A DNA stretch of 64,000 nt from Mikania micrantha (GCA_009363875.1 CM018693.1:71036986-71100985), one strand, 5' to 3'; positions 46,729-58,698 are shown, counted from the stretch's first letter. Made by a program: numbers and translations. Notes: generated from the sequence alone by a model not told the origin.

Positions 46729-47389
46729 TGTGACAACCTGTACCAGACCGTCCAGCAAGTCCGTACGGTACGTGTATTATCACTATTTACTGTGAGTAAA
46801 TACAATGAGTAAAGAGTTGTGTGACAACAGAACTATTTAGTTGTATGTGTTTAAGTGAAATCTTAAATACAGTTAATACAACAACTCAAGAGAAACAATA
46901 GTGTATAAACATATGACAAGAACATATCGGTTGCGATCTGATATCCAGAGATGACAGGAATCAGATGGCCGATAACATAATATGAAAATAGTGTGAATTC
47001 AAAGAAAACAATGTGAAAACAGGAAGTTAGTTGAGTACGTTAGTGAGGAAACACAATTCAAAACTTATGTGCAGTGTCGTTTCAGAATAACGAACTGACA
47101 GTGTGTTTGCATGGGTGACGATTCACACAAACATATCTGTGAGTTTATGGTTCTGAAATGATGACTGAAAAGTAGAAAACAAGAATCAGAAAGTGAAAAC
47201 CATCGTCGTGTTCGTTCGGGTGACGATTCCAACGAATACGCGCGAAGGTGACACGATCAGACGAAACGAAACTAATAAACGATTAGAACGATAATGAAAC
47301 AAGGAAAAGAAATGTAAAACACTTACTAGGAATCGCAACCTTTAAAACCTAAAAATAAAACCCTTTTTATTTTAAAACGAAATATACGC

Positions 47390-47470
47390 GCGTAACGTGC
47401 CGGAAACGCGACGAAAACGAAAACTGAGCAAACGAAACGAACCCGAATATATGGGGTGTATAAAAACCCC
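47390..47470 (+). promoter_or_regulatory. Likely core promoter of the family B LTR
   Basis: A conserved upstream block (CCGGAAACGCGACGAAAACG ... GAACGAACCCGAAT-like) leads to GGGGTGTATAAAAACCCC (47453-47470), a TATA box flanked by complementary GGGG and CCCC. Family A has the same block and a TATAAAA next to a different hairpin. CT-rich DNA and a GTTCTTGGTG block follow in both. Confidence 0.55.
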
Positions 47471-47864
47471 ATTTCAAGCATTTAATCACATTTAATACCC
47501 TCACGTACACCTTTCTCCCTCTAGAATTCGGATCCTCTCTCTCTAGAAGTCTTGATCTTCAACTTACTAGATCTCCTTCATTTGTGGATGAAATCTTGTG
47601 TTCTTGGTGCCAAATCGAAGCTACAATCATCCTCTACATAGAAGTACAACCTATCTGAAGAGATAGCCAACAAAAATCGAGGTATTGAGCTGTGAAAATC
47701 ACGAAAACTAGGGTTTCTTAACCCTTAGCCGACCCACACTATACAACCGGCTTAAATCCTCTTAAACCACATGAACCTTATACGAAATCATACCAAAACG
47801 AAGTGATGAGAGTGGCTACCTTGGTCTTCGGTATTGGGATTGAAAAGGGGACTGGCTGACCTGG

Positions 47865-48190
47865 TGGCTCGTGAGGCCGAATGGCTGCACCCAGCCTGGC
47901 CGAAGGACTGCTCACCGAGGCTGCTTCGGCCGAAGTACCTTGACCCAAAGGAATGCACGGCCGAAGGTGCCCATTCGGCTGGGATCTAGCCTCATTCGAC
48001 ATAACTAACACACATTCGGCCACGAGCCATTTGCCATTCTTCTCATACGGCCACTACCTCCATTCGCCCGGCTAGCTCACCCTCAATCGGCCTTGTCCCA
48101 TTCGGCCACTCTTATTCGTTCGGGTCTTGGTCATTCGATCGGGACAACCCCATTCGACCCATACATTCGGCCCAGAGCCCTGGTTCGGCC
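47865..48190 (+). repeat. ATTCGGCC / GGCCGAA word tract
   Basis: About 16 copies of ATTCGGCC, GGCCGAA or one-base variants lie in both orientations at irregular steps. It takes the same place in the LTR (after the promoter block) as the CGAACC tract of family A. LTR1 retains only its first part (43720-43910). Confidence 0.75.
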
Positions 48191-49553
48191 CATCTAATCG
48201 GTCCACCTAACTCAAGTTGGTGACAAACACATTTTTATTGAAAACATGCATGGGATTATGGTCCATTACTACAAAGGTGACAACATCTTTATTAACATTT
48301 ATATATAAGACCTAAAAATCACTTTTATAGAATTTAATGGTGACAAGTGGCTACCGAAAAACACATGTGAGAGATGTTCAAAACATGCTAGCTAGTCTAA
48401 ATGATTACAAAGGTAATATGCAAGCCTGATACAAAACCTAAGTGATACTTAGGAACTATTTTGGATTTCAAACCTACACAATCTATTATGGTTAAGACAA
48501 GTGCAACATAACACTACATACTAAGCTTTAACTTAAAGTGGTTACGTTTTAGTATAATCTATAACAAGAGAACCGAGGCCGAATGATGACCGAGACTTAC
48601 GGGTGTTAGCCAACTTTAAGGCTAACACATACACCCACACAACAACTTATAACTTATACTTATACTTATACTTATAAGTACAAACAACGTGAAATCAATA
48701 CAGGATCGTGAAAAATACATCGAGTATAACAAAGAGCGTGTGCATTTCTTGCTAGAACTAAGTCAACCACAACAACTACAAGGTGAGTTCATACGCCCCT
48801 TTTCTAATCTTTTGATTTTAACTTCGGGGCTTAGAAACATGCTGACACTTATGTATCATACGTTATCATAATTTATCATGCCTTATAATACCATAACACG
48901 CTTTATCATACTTCATCATACTATTATCATATCATATCATCATGGGTTTGCATGTGTGTGAAATTATCATTTTGACATAATTAGGATGACATTTGATAAT
49001 ATAACTTCAAGGTATCATCTAACCAATTGAATAACATAAGTGTATTAAGATTTGGTCTTATAGCACTTTGTTATTTACAATGAGACAACAACATGACAAC
49101 ACGAGACAATTTCAAGTAACAACAAGAATGATAATCATGATAAAATACTTTCATGATAATGATATCATTCATCACACAAACCAACCATGTGTACAAAGAC
49201 AAGTACTTAGAACACATGGTTAACACATGAGAACACATAACATTGAGAATATCATGGTGATCATCATTGAGGACATCAACCATTGATTACCATTTAACTG
49301 TTTGAAATAAGCCACACTCTTGGGATGGGATTTTGGGGATTTTATAGTAGTGAGCCTGGGACACTTGGTTGACCTATGTAATTAATCATAACGCTTACAT
49401 CATTCCTAATAAACATCATACCAAAAAGGGTTATAACTTCATTTTCATTGAAATGGAGTTGACTCGATTCCTTAGGATCATACCGAGCACTGTATGCGAT
49501 AACATTCTAATTATTAACACTCAAAAAGGTGTTGGGAACAAATTCACTCAAAT

Positions 49554-49880
49554 AGATATCATGGAGAGGATATCATACACACCGGGTTAGTCAGGAATGG
49601 TAGCCACTGGGACAATGATGACTCAATCTAGGTATCATGGAGAGGATATCTTGCACGCCAAATTTATCAATAGTAACATGCTTAGAGACAACTAAGTCTC
49701 ACTCAAATAGATATTATGGGAAGGATATCTTACAGACCAGACTGGTCAGTACTGACAGTCATAGGGATTATTAAGTCCTGCTCTAGATATCGATGGAGGA
49801 TATCTTAAACTTCGGGCTAATCAGAAAATATCAGCTACAAAGACTATTAAGTTTTGCTCTAGATATCGATGGAGGATATC
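49554..49880 (+). repeat. Five hairpin units, 75-79 bp apart, family B LTR2
   Basis: Hairpins AGATATC-N6-8-GATATCT or close variants start near 49554, 49630, 49709, 49785 and 49860. Loops are ATGGAGAG, ATGGGAAG or GATGGAG. LTR1 has the matching set at about 44390-44730. The array lies directly before the TATA cassette, the order seen in family-A leaders. Confidence 0.75.
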
Positions 49881-49991
49881 TTACACTCCGGGCTAATCCG
49901 TAAGGAATAGCTAACAGAGACAATTACGTCTCTTTTCCAAATGTTGGGAATAATCAGTCTTGGGGATTTATGGGTGAGATAAAATGGGTAT

Positions 49992-50136
49992 CCATAGTTA
50001 TATTACAAGTAATGTTGAATTCGGTTAAGCATGTGGTGGGATGGCGTCTGGGAGGGTTGTAGGCTCGACCTTTTCGTATGCCCTATATATAAGCATGCTT
50101 GGTTGGATGAAATATCGTGTGTAAGTATAACAATGG
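49992..50136 (+). promoter_or_regulatory. TATA cassette (family B LTR2)
   Basis: Arms CCATAGTTATA (49992-50002) and TATAACAATGG (50126-50136) pair at 10 of 11 positions. The core GTATGCCCTATATATAAGC (50076-50094) is identical to that in the family-A leader. GGTGGGATGGCGTCTGGG lies upstream. Confidence 0.55.
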
Positions 50137-50656
50137 AGAGGACATCACGTGTGACCAATGAAACAGTTATCAACAATATTTGTGTGTAACATTGTGAACA
50201 TGAAAAACAACAAATCAATTATTTTCAGTTACCAAAATTATGAACTCACCAACCTAGTGTTGACTTTGTTTAAATGCATATTTTCTCAGGTGACGAACAT
50301 GTTTAGTCACCAGACATAAGGGATATAGCTAGTGGAATTTTAGAAGACCTAGCTACATTTTGTGTTGATCCTACTTTTGAATGACAAAACAATGAATCAT
50401 CTTTTGTAGATCTTGTACAGTTACAAGATAGAAACTCATTGATTCTAATGGATTGATTTACTTAGTTAAATTATGAACGAAACATTCTAATTTAACTTTA
50501 TAATTCTATATCGTTGTCATGTTAGCATTTCTCAATTATCTATCATGTGCTATGCAAAGAATCTGATCATTTTGATTATCAAACGATATCGCGCCCCGAG
50601 AACCTTCCGCCCGACGGGAAAATCGATCCAGCCCACCGGCTCGGGGTGTGACAGAT

Positions 50657-50669
50657 TGGTATCAGAGCC
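50657..50669 (+). promoter_or_regulatory. Family B primer-binding site, copy 2
   Basis: TGGTATCAGAGCC, three bases after LTR2. Confidence 0.9.
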
Positions 50670-50819
50670 ACAGTTACAAAGAAATATAGGTCATATTGAT
50701 TAAACGGTTTGGCCTAAACTATAACCTAGGGACTCTCATGTAGAGAACATACAACATATGATTCTATTTGCATACGTCTTCCGCATTCGATCGGTGCACT
50801 AACCGATTTTATTTCTGTT

Positions 50820-52118
50820 ATGATCAGAATGCCGCCAAGAAGACCACCACCAGCTTTACTGCCACCACCACAAGATTCTGCTCCACACTCCTCAACACCG
50901 ACACCCCCTGACTCTACTCCACCACCACCTCCACCTCCTCCTCCGCCACCACCCATCCATGAGCTGGATCCTGCTACTATTGCACTGGCCACTTTGTTGA
51001 CCAGTCAACTGAGGGATGTGATTCCCGACATGATGAACAGAATCAACAGCAACAACAGTAACAACATTGCCAACTCATCTGGAGAGGGTAGTGGAAACAC
51101 CAGGAATCAAACAGACTACTCCTACAAGAACTTCGTGGGATGCAAACCGCCTAGTTTCGGCTAAAACGAAGTTGCTGTTGGCTTGATACAGTGGATCGAG
51201 AAGATGGAGACCACTTTAGACATCAGTGGATGCCCTGATCAACACTGAGTGAGATATGCTGCAGGATCGTTTGAGAAACGAGCACTAACCTGGTGGAATG
51301 CTTAGGTACAAACCAGAGGAAGGGATGAGGCATTAGCTATGCCTTGGGAGGATTTTAAGACTTTGATGAAAGGCGAGTTCTGCCCGAGGAATGAACTGAA
51401 TAAAGTGGAAACAGAACTGCTGAACCACGTGATGGTGGGAGCTTAACATCTGGTATACACCACCAGATTTCATGAACTGGCAACACTGGCACCGGATATC
51501 GTGCCAACACTAAAGAAAAGGATTGAACGGTATGTTGGTGGACTGCCGCCTTGTATTCATGGGCACGTGATTGCCGCACACACAACCACACTGGAGATGG
51601 CTGTCACACTGTCAGCTACACTGACTGATGTGATGGTTGCCTCTGGTGTACTAAAGAGAGCATCCGGAACTACTGAGGAGCTAGAGCAACACTCCGCCAA
51701 GAAACAAATGGTCGTTAGGAATTTCGCAACAACCACTACTACCAAACAAGCGGTGCCAACAGAACCACAACTGAACCACAAACCTTATTCTGGCACGGAT
51801 CAATTCTGCAATAAGTGTAACTATCATCATCAACCAGACACAGGGTGCGGACAATGTACTTATTGTGTAAAAATGGGGCATTGGGCCAAATTCTGCAAAA
51901 CCCAAGCAACTCAGCACAGGGTTAATCAAGCAGTGGCACAGATAGCAGTACAAAATGATCGTAGTTCCAGCTACACCTGCGGGGAACCAGGACATTATGC
52001 GAGGAACTGTCCTAAGAGGGTGCTACCGAGAGGACAAGCACCGAGGGGACGTGCATTCAGGATAGGGGCGGCTGCTGCACGCCAAGACACTGACACCAAC
52101 ACATGTACGCTTTTCATT
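50820..52118 (+). pseudogene. Family B Gypsy gag, copy 2
   Basis: One frame from ATG 50820 (MIRMPPRRPPP, poly-Pro run). It is interrupted by stops at 51162, 51246, 51303 and 51444, then open to 52145. It has the retrotransposon gag core (WWNA, RGRDEALAMPW, YTTRFHELATLAP, RIERYVGGLPP), equivalent to family-A gag, then CTYCVKMGHWAKFC (a good CCHC knuckle) and YTCGEPGHYARNC (first Cys lost). It ends around GRAFRIGAAAARQD, the point where family A runs on into protease. The protein would bind element RNA and form particles; this copy cannot encode it whole. Confidence 0.82.
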
Positions 52119-53033
52119 TGTAATCTCTGTAGTTGTATTATTTAATACTAGCATAGATTATGACCTGCCTCTTTAAAGTTAATTTTATAACTTAGTCACG
52201 TTGGGGCAACTCTAGAATACCTTCTTACACTATTTTAGTAGTTGGAGGTAAACAACTATTGGTGTGAATGACATGAACTTACCGTTCACTTATCTTTAGT
52301 AAACAAACACATACCCTAGAATTCAAATGAATGGACACGAGTGGTGTCAAAACAATCATCAGAGCGGATGCTTTGCCCTTAATAGGGTTGAGGTCATCTG
52401 CTCCGACAAAATTTCCTCCATGACGTAACAGTGAACAACAGAGATGCGTTCATAAATCTCATTACTAGGGTACGAAAATTCTCGATTAGATCCGTCAATG
52501 TTGTCCTTCCAGACAATACACGAACTCATTTCAAAGATGGGAAATGAAAGGTTTCTCCTGATGAGAAATAACTCGCGAGCATAAGAATCATAGCGAACGT
52601 TAAGAACCATGAAGTTGTTGGAACAACTCGAGATACCACGATGGGAGTGTACACAAACAACTATGGATCTTTAATGCCAAGGTACCTCTCACTTTAGCAG
52701 GCTTGATGTTTATTGAATCATCATGAACAGTGAAATCAAGTCTACTCATTCCATAACTGTACATAAAGGCCTAGGCTCATCAAGAAGGACTAAGTTACAC
52801 AAAAACAACATCTTCTCAAGGAACCTCGAACATTATGGATCGTGTGGTCGAGAGACTGAAAACGAATCTTTATTGCATCAAAAAGACGCGATGAAACTCT
52901 AAACACAACTCCACATAAACCTGAGAACATGAGAAACACGTGATATCAAAACATCTCCACCTATACAAAGAAAAAGTAGTATCCGACAATGACGTTTAAA
53001 TTTCGGGACGAAATTTCTTTAACAAAGGGAGAC
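52119..53033 (+). other. Family B internal remnant, copy 2, with hairpin and polypurine tract
   Basis: Pol is missing: gag passes directly into non-coding DNA that matches copy 1 from 52176. A perfect hairpin (52998-53015, AAATTTCGGGACGAAATT) and a mutated tract (AAAGGGAGAC) precede LTR3. The minus-strand ORF at 52359-52610 repeats that of copy 1 and has no recognisable domain. Confidence 0.6.
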
Positions 53034-53263
53034 TTTGACAACCTGTACCAGACCATCCAGCAAGTCCTTACGATACGTGTACTATCACTATTTACTATGT
53101 GTAAATACAATGTGTAAACAGTTGTGTGACAACAGAACTATTTAGTTGTATGTGTTTAAGTGAAATCTTAAATACAGTTAATACAACAACTCAAGGGAAA
53201 CAATAGTGTATAAACAAATGACGAGAACATATCGGTTGGGATCTGATATCCAGAGATGATAGT
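53034..53263 (+). repeat. Family B LTR3, cut by the Copia-2 insertion
   Basis: Matches the first 230 bp of LTR2. Its first bases are TTTGACAACC where LTR2 has TGTGACAACC. It stops at ATCCAGAGATGATAG, where Copia-2 begins; LTR2 continues CAGAGATGACAGG. The rest should lie beyond the right edge. Confidence 0.8.
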
Positions 53264-53700
53264 GTAGATCTACTGATTTGATCTTGATCATTCAATAGAA
53301 TTCTATTAACAATCAATTATATGCGGAATCTATAATCGATCTATATGTATCAAAGACAAACAATCATTTATAAACATCATTTCATTGAATATGATAAACT
53401 GATTACAATGAAATGTTCAAGAACACACAGTTCTTTCATTCTCACAAAGAGAAAATTAGATCTGTCTCACACTCAAAACTCTAGCAGTGACAAACCTCTA
53501 GACAAACTTGCAATATATACAAAAAGCTCAGACGAACCTAGCTAAACCTATAGGTTCGCCAGTTGAACCTTGAGGTTCGCTAGACAACCCTGTACAAGAC
53601 ACACTACTAGGTTCGCAGAACCTGCTAAGGTTCGAACCTCAGCCAAACCTCTAATAACTTTAACATTTTGACAAGCAAGCTATTACATAATGTCCTAACA
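53264..53700 (-). repeat. 3' LTR of Copia-2
   Basis: On the minus strand it starts TGTTAGGACATT right after the purine tract AAGGGGGAGTT (53701-53712 on the plus strand) and ends GATCTACA. It includes a short run of AGGTTCG and CGAACCT words (53530-53650) and a TATATAT-type box near 53511-53520. The ORF 53345-53545 is incidental. Confidence 0.75.
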
Positions 53701-54055
53701 AACTCCCCCTTAATAGCTGCTTCCAAAATCTTCAATATCTCTATCTTCAATCTTCACTTTGAGCTTTACTTGTAGTCAGATCTTCACAAACATTGTCTGC
53801 AGCACGAAGGATAACACACTTTGGAATCTTTGAAATTCGTTCAGCTTCCAACTTTGCATCTCTGTCATCTATCTCCTTTTGCAACTTCATGAACTCAACA
53901 TACAATTAATTGACATCTTCCCATTTGCATTCAGAATGTATTCCCAAAGTATAACACATCCGAGCTATCGTTTGAAATTGAACCGCCATGTCTTTGTAGT
54001 TTATACCAACATCATTTGCAAATATTTCAACTACATTCAATAAGTCAATACCATC

Positions 54056-57000
54056 CTATGAACAATTCACCAGCCGCACAGGATACATCAGTCTTATCAC
54101 CCTCCATTTATCTTCTTGTCTCAAAAGAATAACTGCTTCAGACGTTCTTTCATCATAAAACCAGAACTTGAAATAAGGATTCCAGTTCTGTTCTATTCTT
54201 GTCAATCTTGGTCTTGTATATACTTTAAGCTTAGGATACACAAAAGAATTCTTCTTCAACACTGAAAATTGAGGCACCAGCCAATTCCAACCAGACTTTG
54301 CTTCTTTCTTCAGCATCTTCTCAAACCTTTCATTATAGTCTGTCTGAATTGGCTTTATCATTCTCAACCTGGATAACTGCATACATTCAAAAGATGGTAA
54401 TGACATTATATCAAATGCCTTTCCAAAGTATTGACAACCATAAGTCGTCTTGACAACATAGCATCCTCTATTCTTCAAGCTTCCAGGAATATGATGAAAG
54501 TAACCATAGCTTACAATTCTTCCTTTCATCTTTGACTTAGATCCAATTTTGAATCTTTTAAATTGTCTAGCTTGGTCTTGTTGAATCTTTTCTTCAATAA
54601 CTTCAACCATTTGCTTGAAAATGAATAAGTGATCAATAATGTACTTATGTTCATCTCCATATAAGTCTTTTCTTTCATAGATTCTACAGTTGTCTTTGGA
54701 GCTCTTCTTTGAACTTCAATATCAAATATTTTCTTCAAAGTTTGTAAATTATACAAATTCTCATCCACTTGATCATCTTATTCAAAGTCAATTGATTGAC
54801 CTGATTCCTCAATCACCATTTTGCCAGCATCATTCATGTTCTTTAAATCATTCACTTTAACTCCAAACAAATCAGCTAACTCTGTCTTTGAGTAACCACC
54901 TCCAATTTATCCTTCCTCCAACTGTTTATATTCAGAAAGTTCGCCAAACATTCTCTGCAACTGTACATCAGCATTTTGTTTAAACAAATCTAAGAATGTA
55001 GGCAATGACATATCAATCTCTTTCTTTGGATATTCCAACTCTGTCAAGTCTTCAAATCTACATCTTCAATGTCCTTTGCCTTATCAGAAGAAATAGAAGA
55101 AATAGGAGTAACATTAAATGAAATCCCAAAAGGCTTGTAAATGACTATTGCTCTAGTAATGGAATTCGAAACACTTGAACTTCCAACACCTATCACATCA
55201 CCATCATCATCTTCATCATCATGATAAGCATTAAAGCTTGGGTGTTCATCAGCATCTGAATCCTCATAGTCTACCTTCTCTTCTTCTTCTTCATCATCAT
55301 CAATATTAACAAACACTTGATGAGCACTAGCACCAGTAGCCTCATCTTGATTATCCTTAACTTGAATATTATCAATCTTTTGCTTCAAGTCTTGATTATC
55401 TTTCTTCAAATCAGCAATCTCAGCATTTTGCTTCACAACCAATGTTTCCAATGAAGTAATTCTCTCATTCATCAACTTATTTTCAAGCAAATCCTCTTCT
55501 CTCCACTTTAACAATTGAGAAATTTGACCTTTCATCACATCTAAGTCACTTGAACTTGAAGAAGATGGTTGTTCAGCTTCAACTTTCTCCTTTTGCTTAC
55601 TATACTTGTCAAACTCTTGTGACAAGATAGATATTCTTCTTCTCAGCTCAGTATCATTATAATCTATGGAGAAGTTCAAGTTCAAGTTATCTAAGCCCTC
55701 AAATAAAGACTCTCCTCTGGAGGTAGAAGTTGCTTGAAATGATGTAGTCACAGTAGTAGCATCCATAAATGAAGGAACAAATGTAGCAACATTGACAAAA
55801 TCAGGACTCTGAAAGAAAGGATCAGAAAACATATGAACAGGGGAAGTAGAAGCAGCTTCTTGAACTGTTACAACTACCGAAATAGGTATAGAAACAACAA
55901 TAGATGCAGGTGAAGTAGAAACAGCCACAAAAGAAGAAACAATAATCCTGGGAGTCTTTGTATTCTTCTTCTTAGACACCTTAGCCATTCTCTTTTTCTT
56001 CTTTTGCCTTGAAGACTCAAGCTCATCAGCAGTAAAGTTAGGATCATTTTCTTCTTCTCTTGCTTCTTTACTTTGTTGTTGTGCTGACCTTTTCTTCAAT
56101 CTTCTTACCATTCTGTTCCCAACCAGTACTGTCTCCGTTTCTTACTCTGTAGATTCTTCATCTTCAGCATCAACATCAACATCTTCAGTATCAACATGTT
56201 GAGAAGCAGTAGCCTCTTCTTGTCTTTGAGCTTCTTGTTGATCCAGATAGATCACCTGAAGAGGAACGAGTGTAGTAGGAGTCACATCTGGTCCTTGAAC
56301 TCGTTCTTGAGTTTGTTGACGTGATTGAGAAGGCTGAGCTTGTGATTGACTTACTTGTGGTCTAGGAGGAGGAGGTGGTGGTTGTTGTTGATCATTATCA
56401 TTATCACTCAAAAGTTCATTGTCTGAACTTGAATCTTCATGCCTCCAAGCATCATTTGAAGGAGCAACATAATTTACTCTAGCACGGTGACCTACCACAT
56501 CCTTAATAAGAATATCATCATTGCTCTTCTGATAGATTTTAACTTGACCAAGACTGGAATCCATCATATGCTTCAGCTTAAGAAGATCAGAAGAAGCTCT
56601 TGGTAAGTTCTGCTCAGGAAATCTTTCATCTATCAGCATCTGAATAAACCTTGGATACATATAAAATCTATCCTTGGCTTTGGTGATATTGTCTGACATG
56701 TATCTGAAGATCATTGCAGAAAAATTGAACGGTTTGTTCAATATTAATGCAACCATTGCAGACCTCATTAGATCCCTCAACTCATCAAATGTGCCTTTCC
56801 TCATGCTAAGGCAATGTAACAAAACATGTGCTAACAACTTGTACTGCAGAGGCAACTTTCCCTTCTTGATAGAATACTCGCTGTAGACACCAAAGTATCT
56901 GATCCTCAGAAAAAACCCTTTAATACACCTTTCAGGAATAAGAGTCATTCGTACAAGTTCTCCTCCTAACTGTAGAACCCTCCTAATGTCAGCTTCAGTA

Positions 57001-57266
57001 ACTCGAATAGCTTGACCAAGCACATTCGCCTCAATAGCATAATCCTCATCAACAGTGATTAGCCTCGCAGAATCCCAGAAAATCTAAATGTGTGATCTAT
57101 ATATCTGACAGGAGTTGGATATGACATGGTAAATCCTTGACCGTCTCAAAAACTCGATCATCGGTCTAAATTCCTTGCCGTTATTCGTTGTCGGATCTAG
57201 ATAAGCACACATGTTGTGTTTGTCTCCGAATGTAAGAGTTGACATTTCTACAATCAGAATAAACAA
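54056..57266 (-). pseudogene. Sirevirus downstream ORF (Copia-2)
   Basis: Starts near 57243 (MSTLTFGDKHNM). In-frame stops lie at 57084-57086 and 56142-56144, and another ends the frame at 55044; frame changes follow before 54610-54056. The N-terminal domain carries NKPFNFSAMIFRYM and YPRFIQMLIDERF. Then come Gln/Pro-rich sequence (QQQPPPPPPRPQ), a Lys-rich basic patch (RQKKKKRMAK), Ser/Thr-rich sequence, a coiled-coil candidate (ITSLETLVVKQNAEIADLKK), an acidic run (DDDEEEEEKVDYEDSDADE) and a compact C-terminal domain rich in aromatics (WNWLVPQF, YFKFWFYDERT). No signal peptide or membrane segment is obvious, which argues against an envelope role. Its function is unknown. Confidence 0.75.
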
Positions 57267-57319
57267 AAATTAAAACAGAAAATTAAAAAAAATTAAAAAA
57301 ATCAAAAACAATTTCTATG

Positions 57320-58140
57320 TGTAGAAACCAACGAACCCTCCCTGTGCCGAACCTAAACTTAGACGAACTTGATTATCAGACAAACCTGTTTATACCAACG
57401 AAACTTTCAATGAACGAACCTTGTCATATCACGAACAAAATGGTCAAACGAACCCTTGACCAGACAAGGTTCGGTTCAAAGAAACAAAGAGGTTCGGCTT
57501 GAACCTTTAAAGTTCAAACGAACCTTATAAATTCAGCGAACCTGTATTCATGTCACGAACCTAATCCAGTTTAAAATCCAATTTTTCTAATCCATGGATA
57601 AGATTAAAAAGATGATATCCAAAGATTCGCGATTAACTGATGAACAACATTAATGAAAGCAATTTCCATCAAAAATAGATTTAATCAGGTTTTAATCCAC
57701 ATAACAGGTTCGACTAAACTTAGTTCAAAAAATCACAAAATCTCCTAATTTAGCCGGTCAAATTTAAATCTTTTTACATATATGGAATCACAAATCAAAT
57801 CCAAGTCTAAAGAAGTATGGCAAATACACTGGATGATCCAAAATCGAAAAAAATGAAAAACAAAGTGAATTGGTTCGTGAAAGTGGTTATGAGATAAGTG
57901 ACGAAGCTTTGTTCACGAACCTGTATATATACGAACCTGTAAACAAACCTTTTTGAACGAACCTTTGACCAACCTATTCAACGAACCTTTGACTAACCTT
58001 TTGAACGAAGCTGACAACAAACCTATCAAACGAACCTTCAACAAAACCTGTTGGACGAACCTGTTCAAAACCTATTGAACGAACCTGTTCAACAAAGCTA
58101 CTCACAAACCTTCGAAACGATCCTCCAAGCAAACCTTTTG
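57320..58140 (-). repeat. CGAACC word tract, partly 24-bp tandem
   Basis: About 18 copies of CGAACCT or CGAACCC occur on the plus strand. From 57895 to 58140 they fall into about ten units near 24 bp, with a half-unit lacking CG (AACCTTT, AACCTATT). In the first part (57320-57560) spacing is irregular. Confidence 0.75.
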
Positions 58141-58698
58141 AAATTCAATTTTATTTAAAAATTTCAAACAAAACAATGTTTAATGTTTCAAAGTCAAAAC
58201 AAATAATCAAAAATTATTGATTTAACATCAGATAAAAACCAAAAATCTTTTTGTATTTTTCAAATTTTTAATACAAACACACTGCAAATTTAACAAATCT
58301 AATTATGAAATATAAACTATCAAAGCAATCACATATTTTTGTTTGAGAAAGATCCAGACATGAGATCATATTGTATTACATTCATCAACATACCTGATTG
58401 AATTAATGAATATATTTATCAGCAAATAACAATTCAAATATGATTGTCAGTATATAAAACCTCGTTAAGTTTAATTACATAGTTAAAATATCAATTGAAA
58501 ACAAAACCATCAAATACTTTATGTTCTCCATTTACTTGAACACATCCCCGTTTTGGGAATAACTAAACAAACAATAATGTCCTTGAAACAATTTACTTCA
58601 ATTTTAACTAGCTTGATCATGCAAAAATAAAATACAATATCTTTTTGAAAACAACAAAATGTAAAACAAATTGAATTTGTTCAAAATCTCGGAATCAA

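Larger units (their letters stand above)
46729..50653 (+). repeat. Family B LTR2, full length
   Basis: Starts TGTGACAACCTGTACC and ends GGGTGTGACA; 3925 bp. Serves as 3' LTR of copy 1 and 5' LTR of copy 2. Parts, in order: a GGGTGACGATT block, promoter block (47390-47470), ATTCGGCC tract (47865-48190), TTATCATA tandem repeat (48850-48940), hairpin array (49554-49880), TATA cassette (49992-50136), and a CCCCGAG/CTCGGGG hairpin just before the end. No gene found. Confidence 0.85.
43613..53263 (+). mobile_element. Gypsy family B array: LTR-internal-LTR-internal-LTR, no pol
   Basis: LTR1 43613-45484 (5'-truncated), internal 1 45485-46728, LTR2 46729-50653 (3925 bp), internal 2 50654-53033, LTR3 53034-53263 (cut by Copia-2). 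Both internals have the Met-tRNA primer site, gag and a hairpin-polypurine end. Neither has protease, RT or integrase. Both share the same post-gag sequence (45887-46728 and 52176-53033), so pol was lost before the array formed. The family is therefore likely non-autonomous. A shared middle LTR points to unequal or intrachromosomal recombination. Confidence 0.8.

Noticed and set aside
54056..57266. Envelope gene (retrovirus-like env) after Copia-2 pol
   Set aside because: No signal peptide, membrane segment or Cys-rich surface-type region is seen; only the position matches, so the label is not used.
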